DNA from: CAZFCK01 sp964517355 | Lineage (GTDB): Bacteria; Desulfobacterota; Desulfovibrionia; Desulfovibrionales; Desulfovibrionaceae | Reading direction: 5' to 3' | Length of the DNA stretch: 11,581 nucleotides | Assembly (NCBI GenBank): GCA_964517355.1 | Contig: CAZFCK010000148.1 | Span: 1-11,581, forward strand | Shown here: positions 7,071-11,581 of the stretch, piece after piece | How the letters are laid out: every line of letters starts with the position of its first letter | How positions within the stretch are numbered: position 1 is the stretch's first letter | The notes under the pieces: model-generated | Told to the model about the DNA's origin: nothing | Database searches by the model: none | The model's input: only the letters and a program-made list of their open reading frames with translations | Position numbers and translations under genes: made by a program

Positions 7071-8789
7071 CTATTCCACGACGGCGCCAGGTCTCGCCGG
7101 GCCTTTGCTTTGCCGTGTTACGGACACGGCGTCGGGTTGCGGCGCGTCATAAGCCGAGGGACGTGTACCCCATTCGGATTTCCAGAACGTGAGCGTAGCC
7201 GGGATGATTTGCCACAGCAGCACAAAAAGATAGAAAAAGCAAAAGGGTACGCCGTGGACCCAGAGGTTCGAGCGCTTCAGCAGCAGGTAGCTGGTACACA
7301 TGAGCATGGCCATAAGGAAAATGCCGGCCAGATACATGACCGGGAAAATGCGGTAGATGAAGGGGTAGTACACAAAGGCCCGCAAAACGACCGCCGGCGC
7401 CAAAATCGGCAGTATGAACCCCAGGTAGAACGAAATGGCCATGAACGGTTCCTTGCGCCACATGAATCCGGAGGCGCGCAGGGTTTCTCGGAACCAGGAA
7501 CGTTTCCAGCGCATTTGCTGTTTGAGGAATTTTTTCAGGGTCGAGGGCACGATGGTCGAGCAGACTGCGGAGTCCTGATATACCGTCCGGTTTTTTTTGA
7601 GCAGAAAATTGGTGAGGCTGCGGTCATCCCCAAACGTGGCCTGCCGCCCCAAAAAATGCTGGTTCACCCAGTCTTCAAGATAATAGAGCACGGTTTCGCG
7701 CCGGTAGCAGGATAAGGGGCCGGAAAGGCATGTGACGGCATTGAATATGGACTCAGCGCTCTTGAAGATCCTGAAACCGATAAAATACCTGACGGCCTGC
7801 ATTTTTGTTAAAAAGTTCGTCCATTTGTTTTCAACCTCGCAACGCCCCGTGGCGCCGGCGATCTTGGGATCGCGCATGGGCTGAACCAGTTCGCTGACGG
7901 CGTCGGGTTGCAGGAAGCTGTCGGAATCCACAAAGACGAGGAAATCCCCTCTGGACTGCGCCACTCCCGCAGCCAGGGCGTGCCGTTTGCCCTGATTATT
8001 GGGCAGGGGAACGACCACGAGCCTTTCCGCCACTTCCGGATTGTTTTGTTGCAAGTCGCGAATTACCTGAAGGGAATTGTCGGTGCTGCAGTCGTCCACC
8101 ACCACGACTTCAAGCCGGTCTTCCGGGTAGTACTGGTTCAAACTTGTGCGGATGGTGGTGGTTATCCATTCTTCCTCGTTGAAGCAGGGGATGATGACGG
8201 ACACATGCGGCAGGAATTCAGGATCCGCGGGATATTTTCTGTACAAAGCGGCGAACAGGAATCTGCTCAACAAGAAGGTGATGGCGGTGAGGCCGTAAAG
8301 AAAGATGGGAACGTCAAACCAAAAATAGAAGATGCTGTCTTCTTTTATGTAATATATGCCCAGAATGACGAAAAAAATGAGCAGCAGGGCCATGGTCTCG
8401 AAGAGCAGCCAGCGTCTTTTTCTCAGATAGCCGGATATGGGTTTGTCAAAGGCAAAGGCGAGCTGATTGTCTTTTTGCCCATGCCGTACCACGGCGCCTC
8501 TGAGTCTGACTGTCGACTCGAAGCCTTCAGGCATTGCTCCCGGTGGAATGTGGATTTTGAGCAAAAACACGTCGCCGACAGCGGCCTTGGCGTTCGTTTC
8601 AATCAAGACGCCGTTGTCCGATATGTCCACCACCTTGCCGCGCAGCCGTCTCTTTTTGTTTTTGACTGAGCGCAACTCCATGGCGGCGTTCATGAAATAA
8701 CGTTGGTTGTCGCCCCTTCTGCTTGGGGTTTTGGAAGGAACGGCGCTGAGGAAGCGCCTGTCCGGTTTGGGCTGGGGAAATATTTCCAT
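7071..8789 (-). CDS. PilZ-fused processive GT2 polysaccharide synthase, hyaluronan synthase/NodC-like
   Basis: Inner-membrane polymerase, 572 aa from the ATG at 8789, expected to build and extrude a beta-linked polysaccharide from a UDP-sugar. Residues ~20-120 form a PilZ domain, the c-di-GMP receptor: DISDNG (55-60) fits DxSxxG, and the arginine motif is RRGDNQR (24-30), one residue longer than the usual RxxxR. Two membrane helices (~127-150, 155-181) precede a cytoplasmic GT-A domain with VVDD (230-233), DSD (288-290), SGPLSCYRR (356-364), the general base site GDD (387-389) and QQMRW (424-428), followed by three or more helices (~448-534). SGPLxxYR, GDDRSLTN and KQQMRW are closest to hyaluronan synthase and NodC. 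First gene of the minus-strand operon. A TTG at 8867 would add 26 residues; neither start has a convincing Shine-Dalgarno, and starts at 8693 or 8681 would cut the PilZ arginines. BcsA has its PilZ C-terminal, so this order is different. The polymer is not determined; no UDP-glucose dehydrogenase is in the window. Confidence 0.9.
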   Translation of the reverse strand: MEIFPQPKPDRRFLSAVPSKTPSRRGDNQRYFMNAAMELRSVKNKKRRLRGKVVDISDNGVLIETNAKAAVGDVFLLKIHIPPGAMPEGFESTVRLRGAVVRHGQKDNQLAFAFDKPISGYLRKRRWLLFETMALLLIFFVILGIYYIKEDSIFYFWFDVPIFLYGLTAITFLLSRFLFAALYRKYPADPEFLPHVSVIIPCFNEEEWITTTIRTSLNQYYPEDRLEVVVVDDCSTDNSLQVIRDLQQNNPEVAERLVVVPLPNNQGKRHALAAGVAQSRGDFLVFVDSDSFLQPDAVSELVQPMRDPKIAGATGRCEVENKWTNFLTKMQAVRYFIGFRIFKSAESIFNAVTCLSGPLSCYRRETVLYYLEDWVNQHFLGRQATFGDDRSLTNFLLKKNRTVYQDSAVCSTIVPSTLKKFLKQQMRWKRSWFRETLRASGFMWRKEPFMAISFYLGFILPILAPAVVLRAFVYYPFIYRIFPVMYLAGIFLMAMLMCTSYLLLKRSNLWVHGVPFCFFYLFVLLWQIIPATLTFWKSEWGTRPSAYDAPQPDAVSVTRQSKGPARPGAVVE

Positions 8790-8897
8790 GTGGCACTGCC
8801 AGGGGGTGTTTCTCTCTACATTACACAACAGGTTCACTAGGGGGGCTTGAACGCCGGGCCCCTGCAAAAAAAAGCAATTAAGGTTGAATAGTGAAAT

Positions 8898-8926
8898 ATA
8901 TTAGGTAGCTATTAAAAGACTGACCA
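8898..8926 (-). promoter_or_regulatory. Possible sigma-70-type promoter for the exopolysaccharide operon
   Basis: On the minus strand TGGTCA (8921-8926) is followed after 17 bases by TAATAT (8898-8903). Each hexamer matches its consensus at four of six positions. It would start transcription near 8890, about 100 bases before the ATG at 8789, and would also leave room for the TTG at 8867. The match is weak and AT-rich DNA offers rivals, so this is only the best candidate. Confidence 0.25.
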
Positions 8927-9147
8927 CGCTTGCTACCGGAGTATCGTTTCCCTTGTTGCCGAAGTGCGGTACCGGCCGCGGGTATGCCGACACGATGTGC
9001 ATCGAATAGCGCATAACTTATTGTCAACCGGAGACCATGAAGCCGTCGTTTGTATTTCTCTGAAAAATAAAGACATAATTACAATCAAGAAAAAGTCTAC
9101 ACAATACGAGGAACATTGTAAACGTGTTGGGCGGTGTGTTTGTGGTA

Positions 9148-9174
9148 TTGTGAATTTTTATATTTATATATAAT
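9148..9174 (+). promoter_or_regulatory. Possible promoter for the TylF-like methyltransferase gene
   Basis: A perfect TATAAT lies at 9169-9174 in the most AT-rich stretch of the window. The nearest -35-like hexamer is TTGTGA (9148-9153), which leaves a short 15-base spacer. If used, it gives a leader of about 220 bases before the ATG at 9401. The leader contains nested short inverted repeats (CAACG ... AGGA-GTCAT-TCCT ... CGTTG, ~9204-9239) and a G-run/C-run pair (~9244-9262). The leader's role is unknown. Confidence 0.35.
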
Positions 9175-9400
9175 GTTATAAAATAATTGTTTTAAAGACG
9201 CCTACAACGGCAAGGGAAGGAAAGGAGTCATTCCTCGTTGCGGAGGGGGGCTTGCGCGCCCCGGCAGCTTGATTCGTATCGTTTGTTGTGCGGCAAGGTG
9301 TGCGGGGAGTGAGGGTATTGACCTTTTTATCGGATATTACTACGAAATCCGCACATGTTTGCTTGGGGCATGCATCCTGTTTAAGAACAAAGGAACTGAT

Positions 9401-10246
9401 ATGAAAAAAGTTGTTATCTGGGGCGCCGGGCAGGGCGGACGCATGGTCGGCAATCTTCTCCATAGCGATAATGTCGTTGTAGCCTATTGCGATATTAATG
9501 AGGACAAGTGGGGGAGCGATTTGGACGGCGTTCCTATTGTTCCGCCCGACGCAATTGTCGAGATTGCCCCGGATATGGTTTTTATATCGATGCTCAACAA
9601 AGACGCTTGCGAAAGCGTTAAGGCGCGGCTGCGTGATATGCGCGTCGACGCGGCCATAGTGACGGCGGTTGAATTGCGTCAGATGTATGATTTGCGTCTG
9701 GCTGCCTTGAAGATGATCGCGCGGGAAGTGCATGAAAGGGGTATTGAAGGCGCCATAGCCGAACTTGGGGTGTACCAGGGGGATTTTGCCGTGGAAATGA
9801 ACAGGCTTTTTCCGGATCGCCCAATTTATCTCTTTGATACCTTTACGGGTTTTGATCAACGCGATGTGTCAATCGAGGAGGCGGAAGGATTTTCGCGCGC
9901 CCGGATTGGAAATTTCGAGGATACGAACATGGATATGGTGCGCCGTCGTCTGCCGTATCCGGAGCGGGCCGTGTTCAAAGCGGGATATTTTCCTGAAACC
10001 GCGGCAGGGATACAGGAGCGCTTCGCCGTGGTGAGCCTTGACGCGGATTTGTATAAGCCCATTTATGACGGGCTGCGCTTTTTTTACTCGCTTCTGTCTC
10101 GGGGGGGGTATGTCATTATCCACGACTACAATAATTCAAGATTCTCCGGCGTGAGGCATGCTGTGAGAAAATTCTGCGAAGAACAGAACGTCTTTGTCGT
10201 ACCGTTGAGCGATTTGCATGGAACAGGCATCATCTCCAAGGGATGA
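9401..10246 (+). CDS. TylF/MycF-like sugar O-methyltransferase with N-terminal Rossmann domain
   Basis: Predicted SAM-dependent methyltransferase, 281 aa. The C-terminal part (~115-281) follows the TylF (macrocin O-methyltransferase) family: AELGVYQGDFA (120-130) is the SAM-binding loop, LFDTFTGFD (144-152) the next strand with its acidic residue, SLDADLYKP (212-220) and IIHDYNN (239-245) carry Asp residues at the positions where family members bind Mg2+. Residues 1-~90 form a separate nucleotide-binding fold with WGAGQGG (7-13), of the type found at the front of PglD/FdtC-like sugar-modifying proteins. The ATG at 9401 is chosen because AAAGGAA lies just upstream; an open frame back to 9269 has no such support. 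It is transcribed alone, divergent from the exopolysaccharide operon. It may methylate a sugar of a surface glycan or of flagellin; a link to the neighbouring polymer is only positional. Confidence 0.85.
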   Translation: MKKVVIWGAGQGGRMVGNLLHSDNVVVAYCDINEDKWGSDLDGVPIVPPDAIVEIAPDMVFISMLNKDACESVKARLRDMRVDAAIVTAVELRQMYDLRLAALKMIAREVHERGIEGAIAELGVYQGDFAVEMNRLFPDRPIYLFDTFTGFDQRDVSIEEAEGFSRARIGNFEDTNMDMVRRRLPYPERAVFKAGYFPETAAGIQERFAVVSLDADLYKPIYDGLRFFYSLLSRGGYVIIHDYNNSRFSGVRHAVRKFCEEQNVFVVPLSDLHGTGIISKG

Positions 10247-10528
10247 CGCGGTTGTCTTGGACACGTCCAGTGGCGGCGCTCATTTCCCGCCCCAGGGGGA
10301 ACAAAATTATGGCGCTCCACGGGGATGGGGCGAAGCGGGGAGTCATTTTTTTGAAGAGGATGGATGCACGGGCGGTCCCCAGCGACGCGATACCGACGTT
10401 GCTTTGGAACAGGGGCTGATCGAGCGAGGGGAGCTGCGCGGCAGGATATGACCTTACCTTAGGCATGCCGCCGGTTCGCCGAGGCGGAGGCGGCCTGCCG
10501 CAAAAGGGGCGGACACGGAGCCGGCAGG
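10247..10528. other. Gene-poor gap between methyltransferase gene and flgM
   Basis: There is no gene I can defend in these 282 bases. Frames are open on both strands: minus 10230-10466 (78 codons, overlapping the methyltransferase end by 17 bases) and plus 10309-10419 (36 aa, ATG about nine bases after AGGGGG). Neither gives a product I recognise. The convergent arrangement means this gap should hold the 3' ends of both flanking transcripts. Hairpins are at 10467-10494 and 10494-10528. Confidence 0.5.
10467..10528 (-). terminator. Two adjacent GC-rich hairpins directly after flgM; possible terminator without U-tract
   Basis: CCTGCCG (10494-10500) pairs with CGGCAGG (10522-10528), and its arm abuts the flgM stop codon. 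Next to it GCCGCC (10467-10472) pairs with GGCGGC (10489-10494), with an inner CGCC-GA-GGCG. The two structures share base 10494. Neither is followed by a T-run on either strand, so an intrinsic terminator is only possible; 3'-end protection is the alternative. Confidence 0.4.
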
Positions 10529-10837
10529 TCAGATATTCAGGTCAAGCTCGTCCCGGACAAGATTTTGCGCAATTTTGCGGCTATCCATCTGGTACTCGCC
10601 CGCGGCGATGCGCGCCTTGATCTCCTCCACCTTGTCGCGGCGGATATCCGAGGTGTTGGAAGCCGTTGAATAGGCCTCGGTGCGCAATTTCGCCTCGTCG
10701 GAGAACTCCACGCGGTCGCCGGTGGCGCCCTCCGCTTTGCCCGAACTTTGCCTGCTTTTGAGCTGTTCGCTTTCGGCCTTGTTCAGCTTGGTGCGGTCAT
10801 AAGCATTCAGGCCGCTGAGCACGTTTTTGATTTCCAT
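10529..10837 (-). CDS. flgM: FlgM, anti-sigma-28 factor (negative regulator of flagellin synthesis)
   Basis: A 102-residue FlgM-type protein. In the family it binds sigma-28 (FliA) in the cytoplasm and blocks late flagellar transcription until it is exported through the completed hook-basal body. The conserved C-terminal half is clear: RRDKVEEIKARIAAGEYQMD (~67-86) and SRKIAQNLVRDEL (~87-99), the helices that clasp sigma-28. The N-terminal part is polar and low in complexity (~20-60), as expected for the largely unfolded, secreted half. The ATG at 10837 is chosen because GGAGAGA lies just upstream and MEIKNVLSGLN is a typical FlgM opening; an earlier in-frame ATG at 10855 has no Shine-Dalgarno. 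It begins 21 bases after the stop of the 144-aa gene, so the two are almost surely co-transcribed. Confidence 0.9.
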   Translation of the reverse strand: MEIKNVLSGLNAYDRTKLNKAESEQLKSRQSSGKAEGATGDRVEFSDEAKLRTEAYSTASNTSDIRRDKVEEIKARIAAGEYQMDSRKIAQNLVRDELDLNI

Positions 10838-10858
10838 GACATCTCTCCGGAACATCGA

Positions 10859-11293
10859 TTACAACATTGTTTCATCGACTTTATCAAGCGTTATTTTCCA
10901 CAGCCGGTTCATGATCTGCATCTTCTCGTGCGACGGAACCTCCATGGGACCGGCGGGCGTATTCTTGAATATCTGCAAATCCTGTTCCGAAATGGGGTAT
11001 TCGAAGACAAGTTCATAACCGATTTCTTCTTCAAGCCGGCCCCGGATTTCAGCCACGATGGGGCTGTCGCTTCCGGACATCAGCAGGTTTTCCACGATTT
11101 CCCGCGCCACGCGCTCTATGAGCATCCTGCGCTTGGTTTCCTTGGGGATTGGGTCTGTGTCGAGCCCCATGCCCAGGGAACGGTGGTACCGTGCCAGCCT
11201 TTTGGCGGTTACGAGCTGCCTGTCGTATTGCAGCAGCATGTTGCGGACGTAAAACGGCTTGAAAGTCACGATATTTTTCCTCTCGTTTTTCAT
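10859..11293 (-). CDS. Conserved protein of unknown function upstream of flgM
   Basis: A 144-residue soluble protein without signal peptide or membrane segment, rich in charged residues. I do not recognise a named domain. From memory, a protein of this size precedes flgM in Desulfovibrio-type flagellar loci, where it is annotated as hypothetical. Visible features: a basic N-terminus; TAKRLARYHRSLGMGLDTDP (~29-48); a central helical segment (~55-95) with KRRMLIERVAREIVENLLM; and FEYPISEQDLQIFKNTPAGP (~97-116). The ATG at 11293 has AAAGGAAGC just upstream. The unusual point is that this start codon sits inside the -10 element of a near-consensus sigma-28 promoter (11292-11318), so that promoter cannot yield a transcript with this start; Met19 is the next in-frame ATG. 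Its place suggests a part in flagellar regulation or assembly, which is inference. Confidence 0.75.
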   Translation of the reverse strand: MKNERKNIVTFKPFYVRNMLLQYDRQLVTAKRLARYHRSLGMGLDTDPIPKETKRRMLIERVAREIVENLLMSGSDSPIVAEIRGRLEEEIGYELVFEYPISEQDLQIFKNTPAGPMEVPSHEKMQIMNRLWKITLDKVDETML

Positions 11294-11318
11294 ATCGGCA
11301 GCTTCCTTTAATACTTTA
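11292..11318 (-). promoter_or_regulatory. Sigma-28 (FliA)-type promoter overlapping the start codon of the 144-aa gene
   Basis: The minus strand reads TAAAGTAT (11311-11318), an 11-base spacer (11300-11310), then GCCGATAT (11292-11299). The enterobacterial sigma-28 consensus is TAAAGTTT-N11-GCCGATAA, so 14 of 16 positions match with the exact spacer. The last two bases of the -10 element are the A and T of the ATG at 11291-11293, and initiation about seven bases on falls in codon 3. The spacer also holds the AAGGAAG ribosome binding site of that gene. The promoter would give flgM sigma-28-dependent feedback expression, as is known in enterics. Confidence 0.65.
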
Positions 11319-11462
11319 GGGGGGCGGCGGAAAAATTATCTCCCGCAAAGAGGCGAAGTTATCGGGAACGTCCCTGATAAGGCGCGCGGATATTGACGAA
11401 AGCGGCACATCATCGCAGCCTGGCTCGCCGGTTATTCCTGACGCCAGGCGACGGCGGTGCAT
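11316..11462 (-). CDS. Possible small protein, 48 aa, upstream of the flagellar unit
   Basis: An ATG at 11462 preceded by AGGGGGGG (two to three bases from the ATG, closer than ideal) opens 48 codons ending in a proline run; its TAA stop is the first three bases of the sigma-28 -35 element. The middle reads SSISARLIRDVPDNFASLRE, a plausible amphipathic stretch, but I recognise no family. A TTG 18 codons earlier (11516) is an alternative start. It may be a chance frame or the remnant of a gene. Confidence 0.2.
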   Translation of the reverse strand: MHRRRLASGITGEPGCDDVPLSSISARLIRDVPDNFASLREIIFPPPP

Positions 11463-11501
11463 ATCCCCCCCTGGACCGCTTTCCAAAGATCGATTATTCG
11501 G

Positions 11502-11515
11502 TGCAAAATTTTGCA
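11502..11515. promoter_or_regulatory. 14-bp perfect palindrome TGCAAAATTTTGCA, candidate operator
   Basis: TGCAAAA is followed directly by its reverse complement TTTTGCA, about 210 bases upstream of the 144-aa gene and 17 bases inside the right-hand repeat arm. It suits a dimeric regulator site. I checked it as a sigma-54 -12 element: the -24 GG is missing at the right distance. No regulator gene is nearby. Confidence 0.3.
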
Positions 11516-11531
11516 AAACGTCGGCACTTAT

Positions 11532-11581
11532 TAGAGCATCTCACGCTTGAAAAGCGCTAGATACTCTTATGCATTTCCCTG
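11532..11581 (-). repeat. Right arm of the ~50-bp inverted repeat
   Basis: This is the reverse complement of 10-59 with two differences, including the same CGCTT/AAGCG mini-hairpin. The match runs to the last base of the window, so the right copy may continue beyond it. The hairpin cluster seen beside the left arm is not present on the inner side here: the two arms stop matching at the same inner point, next to CTA/TAG. Confidence 0.85.

Larger units (their letters stand above)
8790..9400. other. Divergent intergenic region between synthase and methyltransferase genes, AT-rich in part
   Basis: About 610 bases without a convincing gene between divergent starts. A GTG-initiated frame (8964-9173, plus) has no ribosome binding site and no recognisable product. 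Bases ~8880-8930 and ~9055-9200 are clearly richer in A+T than the coding DNA on either side, as expected for promoters or acquired DNA. Small symmetric sites are ACAAT-N9-ATTGT (9101-9119), CGATG-TG-CATCG within 8981-9010, and TGGCA-C-TGCCA (8791-8801) next to the synthase ATG. A C-rich/G-rich stretch (8841-8863) lies between the two possible synthase starts. I looked for a c-di-GMP riboswitch of the GEMM type in the leader and saw none of its conserved segments. Confidence 0.6.

Noticed and set aside
8787..8801. TGGCA-N-TGCCA palindrome next to the synthase ATG as an RNA hairpin hiding the start
   Set aside because: With a one-base loop the full stem cannot form in RNA, leaving a very short helix; at best it is a protein-binding site.
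8790..8960. Possible c-di-GMP (GEMM) riboswitch ahead of the PilZ synthase
   Set aside because: I could not find the conserved GEMM segments on the minus strand; regulation through the PilZ domain explains the c-di-GMP link without it.
8964..9173. GTG-initiated 69-codon plus-strand frame in the divergent intergenic region
   Set aside because: There is no ribosome binding site, it crosses the likely promoter region, and its composition follows the AT-rich DNA rather than codon structure.
9176..9859. Long open frame (227 codons) on the minus strand opposite the methyltransferase gene
   Set aside because: It overlaps the N-terminal half of a gene with clear family motifs and a ribosome binding site, and its own protein has no recognisable pattern.
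11500..11531. Sigma-54 (-24/-12) promoter suggested by the TTGCA sequences upstream of the flagellar unit
   Set aside because: The GG of the -24 element is not present at the required spacing for either TTGCA.

Overview
The window looks like chromosomal DNA of a motile, GC-rich Gram-negative bacterium. The C-terminal beta-barrel protein implies an outer membrane, and FlgM plus a sigma-28-like promoter imply flagella. The pairing of FlgM with the 144-residue protein upstream of it is what I remember from Desulfovibrio-type sulfate reducers. I therefore favour a Desulfovibrionaceae-like host, but this is recollection and inference; no rRNA or other phylogenetic marker is present.

Layout. Bases 1-218 are a non-coding block packed with small hairpins, and one arm of a ~50-bp repeat (10-59) lies in it. 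Bases 219-8789 (all minus strand) hold a three-gene exopolysaccharide operon, read from high to low coordinates: an inner-membrane synthase with a PilZ domain fused to a hyaluronan/NodC-like GT2 (7071-8789), a membrane-anchored PgaB-like deacetylase-fold protein (5015-6982), and a 1599-residue TPR protein ending in a PgaA-like outer-membrane barrel (219-5018). The last two genes overlap by four bases. Bases 8790-9400 are a divergent, partly AT-rich intergenic region. Bases 9401-10246 (plus) encode a TylF-like O-methyltransferase with an N-terminal Rossmann domain. Bases 10247-10528 have no confident gene. Bases 10529-11293 (minus) hold a two-gene flagellar regulatory unit, a 144-residue unknown followed by flgM. 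The window ends in the inverted copy of the ~50-bp repeat (11532-11581).

How it works together. The operon has every spatial layer of a synthase-dependent export machine: cytoplasmic c-di-GMP sensor plus polymerase, periplasmic modifying or binding protein, and TPR scaffold plus outer-membrane pore. It does not match Bcs, Alg, Pel or Pga as usually described. The PilZ domain is N-terminal and in cis with the polymerase. The polymerase motifs are closest to hyaluronan synthase/NodC. Both deacetylase folds, the stand-alone one and a second one embedded in the TPR porin between scaffold and barrel, have lost the catalytic and metal-binding residues. I read this as a polymer-secretion system that keeps deacetylase folds as glycan-handling modules instead of enzymes, and this is the main candidate novelty. 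The second notable signal is a near-consensus sigma-28 promoter that overlaps the start codon of the gene upstream of flgM.
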